This document shows positions 8,832 to 18,303 of a DNA stretch of 64,000 nucleotides, one piece after another. The stretch comes from Modicisalibacter radicis (GTDB taxonomy: Bacteria > Pseudomonadota > Gammaproteobacteria > Pseudomonadales > Halomonadaceae), in assembly GCF_900961225.1 (NCBI RefSeq), contig NZ_CAAHFN010000065.1, forward strand, positions 1 to 64,000, in the 5' to 3' direction. Below the pieces are notes generated by a model. It did no database searches and was not told where the DNA came from. It was given only the letters and a program-made list of their open reading frames with translations. Numbering within the stretch: the stretch's first letter is position 1; every line of letters begins with the position of its first letter. Position numbers and translations under genes: made by a program.

Positions 8832-10106
8832 TCAGAAATTTCCTTTGAACCAGCCTTTGACCCGTTCCAGCGCCGAAATGCCGTCCTTGAGACCACGCCG
8901 CGAGACTTCCTCTCTACGGGGCTGGGCGGAAACTGCACGGCTCTGCGCCTGTTTGGCATCGCGCATACCGTAGAGTAGCAAACCCACGCCTGTGGAATAA
9001 ATTGGATTACGTACCACATCCGCCAGACCTCGCACATTCTGCGGACTGGCTATGCGTACCGGCATATGGAAGATCTCCTCCGCAAGCTCGACCACGCCTT
9101 CCATGCGCGACGTGCCTCCGGTCAGCACCACGCCCGCGGCCACGAGATCCTCGTAACCGCTGCGTCTCAGTTCCTCACGTACCAAAGTAAAGAGTTCCTC
9201 GTAGCGTGGCTCGACCACCTCGGCCAATGCCTGCCGCGACAGGTCGCGGGCCGGTCGGTCGCCCACGCTGGGAACCTTGATCATTTCGTCGCTGGAGGCC
9301 AGTTGGGTCAACGCACAGGCGTACTTGACCTTGATGTCCTCCGCGTATTGGGTCGGCGTGCGCAGCGCCATGGCGATATCGTTGGTCACCTGGTCGCCGG
9401 CAATGGGAATGACCGCCGTGTGGCGAATGGCACCCTCGGTGAACACCGCGATATCGGTCGTGCCGCCGCCGATATCCACCATGCAGACGCCCAACTCGCG
9501 CTCATCCTCGGTCAGCACGGCATGGCTCGACGCCAGTTGTTCGAGAATGATGGCATCGACCTCGAGCCCGCAGCGCCGCACGCACTTCTCGATGTTCTGC
9601 ACCGCGTTCAGTGCCGCGGTGACCAGGTGCACGCGGGCCTCGAGCCGCACCCCGGACATGCCCAGCGGTTCACGAATGCCTTCCTGGGTATCGATGGCGA
9701 ACTCCTGAGGCAGCACGTGCAGTATCCGCTGTCCTTCGGATATCGCACGCGCTCGCGCGGAATCGATGACCCGGTCGATATCCGACGGCGTGACTTCACG
9801 ATCCTTGATCGCCACCACGCCATCGGAATTCATCGAGCTGATGTGGCTGCCGGCAATACCGACATAGACCGAGTGGATATCGCAACCGGCCATCAGCTCG
9901 GCCTCTTCCACGGCACGCTGAATCGACTGCACCGTGGACTCGATGTTGATGACCACGCCCTTCTTCATCCCCCGCGAGGGATGCGAGCCTATTCCGGCGA
10001 TCTCGAGACCACCATCGTCGGTAGGCTGCCCAACGATGGCAACCACCTTCGATGTTCCGATATCCAGCCCGACCACCATATTGGAAGCGTTGGATTGTCC
10101 TGGCAT
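8832..10106 (-). CDS. ftsA: FtsA, actin-like membrane tether of the Z ring
   Basis: A 424-residue actin-fold ATPase that anchors FtsZ to the inner membrane and recruits late divisome proteins. The phosphate-1 motif GLDIGTSKV is at residues 13-21, and the phosphate-2 motif MVDIGGGTTDIAVF is in the middle. The C terminus (ALERVKGWFKGNF) is an amphipathic membrane-targeting helix of the usual type. The start at 10106 has AGGAG 12 bases upstream; an internal ATG at codon 10 lacks a ribosome site. Unusually, it is separated from ftsQ by 205 bp that contain a candidate promoter. Confidence 0.97.
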   Translation of the reverse strand: MPGQSNASNMVVGLDIGTSKVVAIVGQPTDDGGLEIAGIGSHPSRGMKKGVVINIESTVQSIQRAVEEAELMAGCDIHSVYVGIAGSHISSMNSDGVVAIKDREVTPSDIDRVIDSARARAISEGQRILHVLPQEFAIDTQEGIREPLGMSGVRLEARVHLVTAALNAVQNIEKCVRRCGLEVDAIILEQLASSHAVLTEDERELGVCMVDIGGGTTDIAVFTEGAIRHTAVIPIAGDQVTNDIAMALRTPTQYAEDIKVKYACALTQLASSDEMIKVPSVGDRPARDLSRQALAEVVEPRYEELFTLVREELRRSGYEDLVAAGVVLTGGTSRMEGVVELAEEIFHMPVRIASPQNVRGLADVVRNPIYSTGVGLLLYGMRDAKQAQSRAVSAQPRREEVSRRGLKDGISALERVKGWFKGNF

Positions 10107-10311
10107 GGGTCGGGATTACTCCTCGATCTTCACTGAATTAAGAATCCGGTTATCAACCTAAATAGATACTGAGCCGATTATAGTGAACAAGCTGCGTTTA
10201 AAAACCGGTTCAATGGAATACGCGCTCAGAATACGGGTATTTTTCGTCGAAAGAAATACCCTCACGCCTTTGTTGATGGGCGCTAGCCGTATTAAAGGTA
10301 TCAATGTGAGC
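10107..10311 (-). promoter_or_regulatory. ftsQ-ftsA intergenic region with candidate ftsAZ promoter and hairpin
   Basis: A 205 bp AT-richer spacer where ftsQ and ftsA usually touch. On the minus strand a perfect TATAAT lies at 10182-10177, about 70 bp before the ftsA start; the -35 region is poor (GTTTTT at 17 bp). Upstream, 10261-10235 forms a hairpin with an 8-bp stem (GGGTATTT / AAATACCC), without a T run. It probably adds extra ftsA-ftsZ transcription. Confidence 0.5.
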
Positions 10312-11040
10312 TCAGGGTTCGTCGATCTTACCGTCGCTCTCTCCATGCCAGGCTATGGCAACACCGTTGGGGTAACGCAGATCGATGTAGCGAATTCGCG
10401 ACGCCTCGCCGCTCAATTCACGTTGCCATGCAGCGATGAACCGGGCCACTCGCTCCTGGCGATGATTGCGCCCCAGCATGATCCAGAAGGCATCATTGAT
10501 CTGGACGCGCCAGGCCCCGCGGTCTTCCATGCGCAGTTGGGAGACCTGCAAGCCCAACGGCACCAATCGACTCTGCAGCCGATCATAGAGGGCCAGCACC
10601 TCGCTACCGCTGCCTTCCGGGCCAGCCAGATCGGGCAGATCCTCGGAAACCGGCACGTTGTCGCGATGAAAAGCGACACCCTCGGGATTGAGCAGATAGC
10701 TGTCGTTCCAGCGTGCCACCGGCTGCTGCTCGTAGAGTTCGAACGTCAGCGAGTTGGGCCATTGCCGCGATACGCGCGCCTCGGCGATCCACTCGGTCGC
10801 CCGGGCATGCCGGCGCAGCTCACCCAGATCCACCGACAGCCAGGTCTGGCCCCGCACCACCGGCGTGAGCTTTTCACGCAGGTAATCGGCGCTGACATGC
10901 TCCAGGTCCCCCCGGATCGAGACCCGCTGGATGGGCCGGTCCAGCCACAGCCATAGCGTCCGGCCGCCGGCCCCCAGCAGGACCAGCAACAGCACGAGCC
11001 CCAGGATCGACCCGCGCGCGCGGAGACCGCTTTCCGCCAT
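10312..11040 (-). CDS. ftsQ: FtsQ, divisome scaffold protein
   Basis: A 242-residue bitopic inner-membrane protein. A short cytoplasmic segment is followed by one membrane helix (about residues 10-31, ILGLVLLLVLLGAGG), a POTRA domain (about 36-105, starting IQRVSIRGDLEHVSADYL) and the beta domain that binds FtsB and FtsL in the periplasm. I place the start at 11040 (MAESGLRARG), four bases after the ddlB stop, which gives normal FtsQ architecture; an upstream in-frame ATG inside ddlB adds 22 unlikely residues. It links early and late division proteins. Confidence 0.93.
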   Translation of the reverse strand: MAESGLRARGSILGLVLLLVLLGAGGRTLWLWLDRPIQRVSIRGDLEHVSADYLREKLTPVVRGQTWLSVDLGELRRHARATEWIAEARVSRQWPNSLTFELYEQQPVARWNDSYLLNPEGVAFHRDNVPVSEDLPDLAGPEGSGSEVLALYDRLQSRLVPLGLQVSQLRMEDRGAWRVQINDAFWIMLGRNHRQERVARFIAAWQRELSGEASRIRYIDLRYPNGVAIAWHGESDGKIDEP

Positions 11041-11044
11041 GCGG

Positions 11045-11995
11045 TCAGGGCTCCATCGTGGTATCGAGAATACGCAGCACCAGACACTCGAAGCCGAGCC
11101 CGGCATGCGCTGCGGCCTGCGGAACCAGGCTATGGTCGGTCATGCCGGGTACGGTGTTCACCTCGAGCAACCAGAAGCGCCCCTCGCCGTCGCGCATCAC
11201 GTCCACGCGCCCCCAGCCACGACCGCCCACGGCGAGGAAGGCATCGCGACACAGCTCGCCAAGCGTTGCCTCGGTCGCCGCATCCAGACCACAAGGCAGA
11301 TGATAGAGCGTCTCATTGGAATGGTACTTGGCCTGGTAGTCGTAAAACCCGCTCGGCACTTCGACGCGTATGGCCGGCAGGATGGCGTCCCCCAGCAGCG
11401 ACACCGTATATTCCTCGCCCTGGATGAAGCGTTCGGCCATGACTTCGGCGTCGAAGCGCGCCGCTTCATGATAGGCCGAAGCCAGATCGCCGGCATTCTC
11501 GACGATGGTGATACCCAGCGTCGAGCCCTCGTGTATCGGTTTGACGACAAGTGGCAAACCCAGCCGTTCGACCACCGCCGGCCAGTCGCAATCGGGCCCC
11601 AGGGTAACGCTTGCCGGGGTAGGCAGATCGTGTGCCTGCCAGAGCCGTTTGGTGCGCTGCTTGTCCATGCCCAGCGCCGAAGCCAGCACGCCGCTCCCGG
11701 TGTAGGGGATCCGCAGCAGCTCCAGTGCCCCCTGCAAGGTGCCATCTTCACCGCCACGTCCATGCAGGGCGATGAAGACCCGGTCCGGAGCCAACGCCTC
11801 GAGCCCGGTCAAGCCGCCGGCGGCCAGATCGTAGCCCTGGGCATCGACGCCACACCGCTGTAACGCCGCGAGAATTGCCCCGCCACTGGCCAGCGAGACC
11901 TCGCGCTCCGCCGAATCACCGCCGTAGAGAACCACGACCCGCCCATAATCCCGGCGAGAATCGCCATCCGTCGGGGCCTGCGTATCACTGTTCAT
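11045..11995 (-). CDS. ddlB: DdlB, D-alanine--D-alanine ligase
   Basis: A 316-residue ATP-grasp enzyme that joins two D-Ala to give the dipeptide that MurF adds to the peptidoglycan precursor. The N-terminal motif [15 protein letters not shown], the central [13 protein letters not shown] and the C-terminal [17 protein letters not shown] (metal and ATP binding) are clear. It overlaps the end of murC by four bases and leads straight into ftsQ, the standard cluster order. The first 15 residues are weakly conserved, so the exact start may be a little further in. Confidence 0.96.
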   Translation of the reverse strand: MNSDTQAPTDGDSRRDYGRVVVLYGGDSAEREVSLASGGAILAALQRCGVDAQGYDLAAGGLTGLEALAPDRVFIALHGRGGEDGTLQGALELLRIPYTGSGVLASALGMDKQRTKRLWQAHDLPTPASVTLGPDCDWPAVVERLGLPLVVKPIHEGSTLGITIVENAGDLASAYHEAARFDAEVMAERFIQGEEYTVSLLGDAILPAIRVEVPSGFYDYQAKYHSNETLYHLPCGLDAATEATLGELCRDAFLAVGGRGWGRVDVMRDGEGRFWLLEVNTVPGMTDHSLVPQAAAHAGLGFECLVLRILDTTMEP

Positions 11996-13458
11996 AATGC
12001 GATCTCATCCATCTGGAGCCGGCCGGCTGCGAGCGCGACGGCGATCCCGCCGATATCACCGGCTCCCTGGGTAAACAGGATATCGCCGTCGTGCAGCACA
12101 TGACTCAGCAGCCTGGGGAGTTCATGCTTGCTCTCGACGAACACGGGATCGACTTCGCCACGCTGGCGAATCGAGCCGGCCAGGCTGCGCCCGTCGGCTC
12201 CAGCGATGGCCGCTTCCCCGGCGCCATACACATCGAGCAGCAACAGCACGTCGACACCGGAAAGCACGCGCACGAAATCTTCATAAAGATCATGGGTGCG
12301 CGAGTAGCGATGCGGCTGGTAGACCATCACCAGCCGGCGTTGCGGCCACCCGGCACGCACCGCACGTATGATCATCTCCACCTCGCGCGGATGATGACCG
12401 TAATCGTCGACCAGCATGACCTCGCCCTGGCCGTGGGCCAGCCTGTACTCGCCATGCACCTGGAAGCGCCGGCCGACGCCGGCGAAGCTTGCCAGGCCAC
12501 GCTGGATAGCCGCGTCATCGACGCCGGCATCGGTAGCCACCGCGATCGCCGCCAGGGCGTTGAGCGCATTGTGCTCGCCGGGCATTGCCAGGCGCACCTC
12601 CAGGGGGGCGTAGCCCTCGGGGCGCCAGGCGGTAAAGCGGATCTCCCCGGCCTGCTGGACGAAGTCGCCGATGCGGTAATCGGCCTGGTCGTGAAAGCCG
12701 TAACTGACGAACTGGCGCTGCACGCGCGGCAACATCTCGCGCACGTTGTCATCGTCGATGCAGACCACGGCGAGCCCGTAGAACGGCAGGTTGTGCAAGA
12801 ACTCGACGAAGGTGTCCTTGAGCCGTGTGAAATCGCCGGCATAGGTTTCCATGTGATCGGCGTCGACGTTGGTTACCACCGCAACCATCGGCTGCAGATG
12901 CAGGAAGGAGGCATCCGACTCGTCGGCTTCAGCGACCAGATACGCGCCCGCTCCAAGACGGGCATTGGTTCCCGCGCTGGTCAGCTTGCCTCCGATCACG
13001 AAGGTCGGATCCAGTCCGCCCTCCCCGAGCAGCGTCGCGGTGAGGCTGGTCGTGGTGGTCTTGCCATGGGTGCCGGCGATGGCGATGCCGTGACGAAAAC
13101 GCATCAGCTCGGCCAGCATTTCGGCACGTCGCACCACCGGCACGCGATGTTCGCGTGCCCAGGCGATTTCCGGATTGGCCGTATCGATCGCCGTCGAGAC
13201 CACGACGACATCCGCCCCCCGGGCATTTTCCGCGGCATGGCCGATCGCCACGTCGATCCCGCACTGACGCATGTGCGCGACGATCGGCGACTCCCTGATG
13301 TCGCTACCGCTGACACGGTAGCCCTCGTTGGCCAGCACCTCGGCGATGCCACACATGCCGGCCCCGCCGATCCCCACGAAATGGATATTGCGGGTCCGCC
13401 GCATGCCTAGCCCTCGATGGGCCCTGGCGGGGCTGGAATCGCGCCTGTTATCGCTCAA
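11992..13458 (-). CDS. murC: MurC, UDP-N-acetylmuramate--L-alanine ligase
   Basis: A 488-residue Mur ligase that adds L-Ala to UDP-MurNAc. It has the N-terminal Rossmann motif [17 protein letters not shown], the ATP loop [11 protein letters not shown] and the DDYGHHP motif. I use the TTG at 13458 with GGAG seven bases upstream, overlapping the murG stop by 11 bases, because it gives the roughly 18 residues that precede MRRTRNIHF and match family length. An ATG at 13404 with GAGGG upstream is a real alternative and would start exactly at MRRTRNIHF. Confidence 0.95.
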   Translation of the reverse strand: MSDNRRDSSPARAHRGLGMRRTRNIHFVGIGGAGMCGIAEVLANEGYRVSGSDIRESPIVAHMRQCGIDVAIGHAAENARGADVVVVSTAIDTANPEIAWAREHRVPVVRRAEMLAELMRFRHGIAIAGTHGKTTTTSLTATLLGEGGLDPTFVIGGKLTSAGTNARLGAGAYLVAEADESDASFLHLQPMVAVVTNVDADHMETYAGDFTRLKDTFVEFLHNLPFYGLAVVCIDDDNVREMLPRVQRQFVSYGFHDQADYRIGDFVQQAGEIRFTAWRPEGYAPLEVRLAMPGEHNALNALAAIAVATDAGVDDAAIQRGLASFAGVGRRFQVHGEYRLAHGQGEVMLVDDYGHHPREVEMIIRAVRAGWPQRRLVMVYQPHRYSRTHDLYEDFVRVLSGVDVLLLLDVYGAGEAAIAGADGRSLAGSIRQRGEVDPVFVESKHELPRLLSHVLHDGDILFTQGAGDIGGIAVALAAGRLQMDEIAL

Positions 13459-14572
13459 AACGTATCTCCATACAGCCAGCCACCAGCCGCTCGACAGCGT
13501 CGAGATGCGCGCGGCCGCGTGCCGCGGTCGCCATGCCGGCGAGTCGCTGGGGGTCGAGTGCCTCGCTCAGCGCCTCGCCCAGCGTCGCGGCACTCAAGGT
13601 TTCCTGGGGTAACAGTCGTGCCGCATCGGCCTCGACCAGATAACGGGCGTTGATGGTCTGATGGTCGTCGACGGCATGGGGATACGGCACCAGCAACGAT
13701 GGCTTGGCCGCCGCAGCCAGTTCCGCCACGGTCAATGCGCCGGCCCTGCAGACCACCAGATCGGCCCAGTCGTAGGCTTCGGCCATGTCGTCGATGAATT
13801 CGCTGACGTCGGCATCGACGCCCGCCGCTCGATAGTTGTCGCAGGTGGCCTCCGCTCGCTCGCGCCCGGCCTGATGGCGCACCGCCGGACGCTGCCCTTC
13901 GGGCAACAGGGCAAGGGCCTGGGGCAACAGGTCATTGAGCGCCACCGCCCCCAGGGAGCCACCCACCACCAGCAGCCGGAGCCGGCGCCCCTGCATTGCC
14001 GAGACCCTGCGCGGTGACTCGCCGAGGAGCGCTATCTCGTCGCGCACCGGATTGCCGATGACGATCGCCTCGCGTCCACCGAACTTGCGGAAAGCACCGG
14101 GAAAAGCCGCGTAGGCGCGCGTCGCCAGACGCGCCAATACCTGATTGGTCAGCCCGGCGATGGCATTCTGCTCGTGCACGATCAGCGGCCGCCGCGACAG
14201 CCATGCTGCCAGGCCACCCGGGCCACTGGCGAAGCCGCCCAGCCCGACCACCAAGTGGGGATCGAACTCGGCAATCACCCGGCGCGCCTGAAGAATCGCC
14301 CTCGTCAGGCGTACCGGCACCGCCAGCCAGCCAGCCAGCCCATTGCCCCGCAACCCCGCCACGTCGATGCGATGCAGCACCAGGCCGGCCGCCGGTACCA
14401 GGCGATTCTCGATCCCCCGCGGGCTACCCAGCCACTCGACACGAGCGTCCTTTGCCGCCAGTGCCTTGGCCAGCGATAGCGCGGGAATCACATGGCCGCC
14501 GGTACCGCCGGCCATGATCAGCACGCGGAGCGAACTGCCCTCGGCCGCCTGGGCCACTGCTTGCTCTGTCAC
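13448..14572 (-). CDS. murG: MurG, lipid II synthase (GlcNAc transferase)
   Basis: A 374-residue peripheral inner-membrane glycosyltransferase (GT28, GT-B fold). It transfers GlcNAc from UDP-GlcNAc to lipid I, completing lipid II. The first G-loop [11 protein letters not shown] is at residues 20-30, the [11 protein letters not shown] loop lies near 110, and the C-terminal half holds the UDP-GlcNAc site ([15 protein letters not shown]). Its stop codon lies inside the start region of murC, so the two are translationally coupled. It follows ftsW by 18 bp, beside the gene for the polymerase that uses its product. Confidence 0.97.
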   Translation of the reverse strand: MTEQAVAQAAEGSSLRVLIMAGGTGGHVIPALSLAKALAAKDARVEWLGSPRGIENRLVPAAGLVLHRIDVAGLRGNGLAGWLAVPVRLTRAILQARRVIAEFDPHLVVGLGGFASGPGGLAAWLSRRPLIVHEQNAIAGLTNQVLARLATRAYAAFPGAFRKFGGREAIVIGNPVRDEIALLGESPRRVSAMQGRRLRLLVVGGSLGAVALNDLLPQALALLPEGQRPAVRHQAGRERAEATCDNYRAAGVDADVSEFIDDMAEAYDWADLVVCRAGALTVAELAAAAKPSLLVPYPHAVDDHQTINARYLVEADAARLLPQETLSAATLGEALSEALDPQRLAGMATAARGRAHLDAVERLVAGCMEIRFER

Positions 14573-14590
14573 CGCCGAGTACTCCTTGAT

Positions 14591-15754
14591 CTACGCCGCC
14601 GGCTTTTCACGGACCGGCGAGCCGCGACCGCGCTTGCGCGTATCGATATCGACCCGCAGCAGCAGGGCCACCATCACCGCGCTGACGACCAGGCTCGAAC
14701 CACCGTAACTCAGCAACGGCAGCGTCAAGCCCTTGGTCGGCAACATGCCGGTACTCACGGCGATATTGATGAACGCCTGGGCGCCGAAAACCAGGGCGAT
14801 ACCGTAGCTGAGGTAGGCCGCGAACGGCAATCGGGCGAGCTCGGCTCGCCGGCCGATCAGCAGACCGCGGTAGACGAGCACCGCAAACAGCGCGATCACC
14901 ATGACCGCACCGACCAGCCCCAGCTCCTCGGCGATCACCGCAAAAACGAAATCGGTATGCGCCTCGGGCAGATAGAACAGCTTCTGGACGCTGTTGCCCA
15001 GCCCCAGGCCCAGCCAGTGACCGCGACCATAGGCGATCAGCGCCTGGGTCAGCTGGTAGCCGGAATCATACATGTCGGCCCAGGGATTGGCGAAGCTGGT
15101 AATCCGCTCCAGTCGATAGGGTTCGGCGACCGCCACATAGCCACCTAGCAGGATCACCGCAATCATCAGCAGAATGAAACGTATCAACGGCGCCCCGGCC
15201 AACAGCAGCATGCCCATCATGCATCCGGTCATGACCACCAGCGCGCCGTAGTCAGGCTCCAGAATCAGCAGCCCACCCAGCGGCACCATGATCACCAGCG
15301 GCTTGAGAAACTCCCACCAGTGCCGGCGCACTCCGGGCAGGAAACGCTCCAGATACCCGGCCAGGTAGACGATCAGGAACAGCTTGGCCAGCTCCGAGGC
15401 CTGCACGTTGACCACCCCAAGCGGTATCCAGCGCCGGCTGCCGTTGATCTCCGGGCCGACCAGCAGCACCGCGATCAACACCACGAACCCCAGCACCAGC
15501 AACCAGGGACCATTGTCCCGCCACCATGCCAGGGGGATTTTCAAGGTGATTGCCGCAACCAGCAACGCCAGGAGATCGAAGACGCCATGGCGCAGGCTGA
15601 AATAGTAGGCATTGCCGGTCAGGCTGGTGGCGATCTCGGTAGACGCCGAGGTCACCATCACCCAGCCCATCAGCAACAGAGCCAGGGCGGCAAACAGCAG
15701 CCAGCCGTCATAGGCCTTGCCGGCCGTCGACAGGCGTCGAGCCAGGGCGGTCAT
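14591..15754 (-). CDS. ftsW: FtsW, SEDS septal peptidoglycan polymerase
   Basis: A 387-residue polytopic inner-membrane protein with about ten hydrophobic segments. SEDS proteins polymerise glycan strands from lipid II and work with the class B PBP FtsI, encoded in the same cluster. Conserved loops near the C terminus (NIAVSTGMLPTKGLTLPLLS) are intact. I choose the ATG at 15754 because it overlaps the murD stop as ATGA and has GGGAGA five bases upstream; an ATG 11 codons earlier inside murD has no such site. Confidence 0.95.
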   Translation of the reverse strand: MTALARRLSTAGKAYDGWLLFAALALLLMGWVMVTSASTEIATSLTGNAYYFSLRHGVFDLLALLVAAITLKIPLAWWRDNGPWLLVLGFVVLIAVLLVGPEINGSRRWIPLGVVNVQASELAKLFLIVYLAGYLERFLPGVRRHWWEFLKPLVIMVPLGGLLILEPDYGALVVMTGCMMGMLLLAGAPLIRFILLMIAVILLGGYVAVAEPYRLERITSFANPWADMYDSGYQLTQALIAYGRGHWLGLGLGNSVQKLFYLPEAHTDFVFAVIAEELGLVGAVMVIALFAVLVYRGLLIGRRAELARLPFAAYLSYGIALVFGAQAFINIAVSTGMLPTKGLTLPLLSYGGSSLVVSAVMVALLLRVDIDTRKRGRGSPVREKPAA

Positions 15755-17157
15755 TGCGTCTCCCGTTGATCGAATGCGTTCATCCACACCGCGACGCCTT
15801 CGCGAAAGGCCTCGCCTCGCGCCTGATAGTCGCTGAACTGATCGAGGCTCGCACAGGCCGGCGAGAGCAACACGCAGTCCCCGGGCTCGGCGACAGCGCT
15901 GGCGCGCGCCATGGCCGCCCGCAGGTCGTCGCAGCGGGTCACCGCCACGCGGCCCGCCAGCGCCTCGGCCAGACGCGGGCCGTCGGCGCCGAACACCACC
16001 GCCTCGCGGGCGTAACGCGCCAGCGGCTCGACCAGGGGGGCGAAATCGGCGCCCTTGCCGACGCCCCCTCCCAGCCAGATGAGTCTCCCGTCGAGCGTCG
16101 GCCCCAGCCCGGCGATCGCCGCCAGCGTGGCGCCGACGTTGGTCCCCTTGGAGTCGTTGATCCAGCGGATGCCGCGCGCCTCACCGACCAGTTCGCCGCG
16201 GTGCGCCAGCCCGGTGAAGCGCGCCAGCACGCGACACATCGCCTCGCGGGCCAGCCCCAGGCGTTCTCCCATCGCCAGCGCCGCCAGGGCATTGGCCTGG
16301 TTGTGGCGCCCGGCCAGGCGCAGCTCACGCACCGCCATGAGCGGCCTTTCGCCCTGCATCAACCAGGGTTCGCAGGCGGCGCCGGCGCCCTGCTCGGCGA
16401 TCCCCCAGTCATCGCCCTCCGGTGGCCGGGTCGTGAAGCGCGCCACCGGCAGGTCAGGCGCATCGGGCCAGGTCAGCCGGTCCTCGGCGTTGACCACCGC
16501 ATGGCTCGCACCTCGGAAAATCGCCGACTTGGCGGCACGATAGCCGGCCATGTCGCCGTGTCGATCGAGGTGATCCTCGGAGAGGTTGAGAAAAGCCGCG
16601 GTGCTCGCGCCGAGCCGTGGCGTCGTCTCGAGCTGAAAGCTCGAAAGCTCGAGGACGTAGAGTTCGGCGTCGGGGCACTCGACCAGCAGATCCAGCGCGG
16701 CGGTGCCCAGATTGCCGCCGACCGCGACGCGCTTGCCGGATTCACGGGCCATTTCGCCGAGCAGCGTGGTTACCGTCGACTTGGCATTGGAACCGGTGAT
16801 TGCCGCGATCGGCGCCCGGCAGGCGCGCACGAACAGCGCTATTTCACCGACCACCCGGGGCATGCCGGATTCGCCGGCGCGCGTCGCCTGCCAGTAACGG
16901 GCCAGCCCGGGGGAGCCGGGATCGACCCCCGGGCTGACGACGATCTCCGACGCCTGGCTCGGGTCGAGCGTATCCAGCGGGCCGCAGTGAACCTCGACGC
17001 CGGGAAAGGCCGCCTGGAACGCAGCGAGCCCGGGCGGCGATTCACGGGTATCGGCGACCATGAATGGCCGCGCCTGGCGGGTCAGGTGACGGGCGATCGC
17101 CCATCCCGACACGCCCAGGCCAACCACCAGCGTGCAACCCCGCGGTACCGCTTGCAT
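15751..17157 (-). CDS. murD: MurD, UDP-MurNAc-L-Ala--D-Glu ligase
   Basis: A 468-residue Mur ligase that adds D-Glu to UDP-MurNAc-L-Ala. The N-terminal Rossmann motif TLVVGLGVSGWAIARHL and the ATP loop GSNAKSTVTTL are clear; the Ala in that loop, in place of the more usual Gly, also occurs in Pseudomonas MurD. The start at 17157 is decided by a strong AAAGGAGG nine bases upstream; an in-frame ATG at 17211 would add 18 Arg/Gln-rich residues without support. It sits between mraY and ftsW. Confidence 0.96.
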   Translation of the reverse strand: MQAVPRGCTLVVGLGVSGWAIARHLTRQARPFMVADTRESPPGLAAFQAAFPGVEVHCGPLDTLDPSQASEIVVSPGVDPGSPGLARYWQATRAGESGMPRVVGEIALFVRACRAPIAAITGSNAKSTVTTLLGEMARESGKRVAVGGNLGTAALDLLVECPDAELYVLELSSFQLETTPRLGASTAAFLNLSEDHLDRHGDMAGYRAAKSAIFRGASHAVVNAEDRLTWPDAPDLPVARFTTRPPEGDDWGIAEQGAGAACEPWLMQGERPLMAVRELRLAGRHNQANALAALAMGERLGLAREAMCRVLARFTGLAHRGELVGEARGIRWINDSKGTNVGATLAAIAGLGPTLDGRLIWLGGGVGKGADFAPLVEPLARYAREAVVFGADGPRLAEALAGRVAVTRCDDLRAAMARASAVAEPGDCVLLSPACASLDQFSDYQARGEAFREGVAVWMNAFDQRETQ

Positions 17158-17211
17158 CGACGCTCGCCTCCTTTGACCAGTGCGCTCCGCCTGAGATCGG
17201 TGGACGGGCAA

Positions 17212-18294
17212 TCAGCGAATCTTCAGGGTGGCCAGGCCGAGCAGCACCAGCACCACGGTGATGATCCAGAAACGCACGATGACCCGCGGTTCCGGCCAGC
17301 CCTTGAGCTCGAAGTGATGATGCAGCGGCGCCATGCGGAAGATGCGTCGCCCGGTGAGCTTGTAGGAGCCCACCTGGAGAATCACCGACACGGTCTCCAT
17401 GACGAACACCCCGCCCATCACGAACAGCACGATCTCCTGGCGCACGATGACCGCCACGATGCCCAGCGCGGCGCCCAGCGCCAGCGCCCCGACATCGCCC
17501 ATGAAGACCTGGGCGGGATAGGTGTTGAACCATAGAAACCCCAGCCCGGCGCCGGCGATGGTGCCGCAGAACACCGCCAGCTCGCCCGCCCCCGGCACCT
17601 GGGGAATGTGCAGGTACTCGGCGAACACGGCGTTGCCGCTGGCGTAGGCGAAAACCGCCAGTCCCATGGCGACCATGACCGTCGGCATGATCGCCAGGCC
17701 ATCGAGGCCATCGGTCAGATTCACGGCATTTGAGCTACCCACGATGACCAGATAGGTCAGCACGATATAGAAAAGGCCCAGCTGGACGACGACTTCCTTG
17801 AACAGCGGCACGATCAGGCTCGTCTCGACGGGGCTGGCGGCGGTGTAATACAGGAACAGTGCCGCGCCGATGCCCAGCACCGACTGCCAGAAGTATTTCC
17901 AGCGCGCCGGCAGGCCGCGCGGGTTCTTCTCGACCACCTTGCGGTAGTCGTCGACCCAGCCGATGGCGCCGAAACCGAGCGTGACGACCAGTACCAGCCA
18001 CACGTAGTGATTGCTCAGATCGGCCCACAACAGCGTGCTGATGGCCATCGCCACCAGGATCATCGCCCCGCCCATGGTCGGCGTCCCGGCCTTGGACAGA
18101 TGAGACTGCGGACCATCGTCGCGCACCGCCTGGCCGATCTGGCGCTCGACCAGACGGCGAATCATCATCGGGCCCAGCCACAGGCATAGCAGCAGCGCGG
18201 TCAGCGTTCCCAGCACGGCCCTCAGGGTGAGGTAGTCGAAGACCGTGAAGGCGCTCTGGAATTGAGCCAGGAAATTGGCAAGCAAAAGCAGCAT
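17212..18294 (-). CDS. mraY: MraY, phospho-MurNAc-pentapeptide translocase
   Basis: A 360-residue integral membrane enzyme with ten hydrophobic segments, the standard MraY length. It transfers phospho-MurNAc-pentapeptide to undecaprenyl phosphate, giving lipid I. Catalytic motifs are present: the Asp pair in [21 protein letters not shown], the Asp in [11 protein letters not shown], and the triple-His loop [15 protein letters not shown]. It is preceded by murF with a 9 bp gap and followed by murD. Confidence 0.98.
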   Translation of the reverse strand: MLLLLANFLAQFQSAFTVFDYLTLRAVLGTLTALLLCLWLGPMMIRRLVERQIGQAVRDDGPQSHLSKAGTPTMGGAMILVAMAISTLLWADLSNHYVWLVLVVTLGFGAIGWVDDYRKVVEKNPRGLPARWKYFWQSVLGIGAALFLYYTAASPVETSLIVPLFKEVVVQLGLFYIVLTYLVIVGSSNAVNLTDGLDGLAIMPTVMVAMGLAVFAYASGNAVFAEYLHIPQVPGAGELAVFCGTIAGAGLGFLWFNTYPAQVFMGDVGALALGAALGIVAVIVRQEIVLFVMGGVFVMETVSVILQVGSYKLTGRRIFRMAPLHHHFELKGWPEPRVIVRFWIITVVLVLLGLATLKIR

Positions 18295-18303
18295 GTAGTG
18301 TGA

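Noticed and set aside
10158..10346. 62-codon minus-strand frame in the ftsQ-ftsA spacer
   Set aside because: It begins inside the ftsQ 3' end, has no ribosome site and no recognisable product; the spacer looks regulatory.
15754..17535. 593-codon open frame on the plus strand opposite murD and part of mraY
   Set aside because: A shadow of high GC codon bias: it lies wholly antisense to well-conserved genes, and has low-complexity composition (His, Arg, Gln, Gly) with no recognisable motif.
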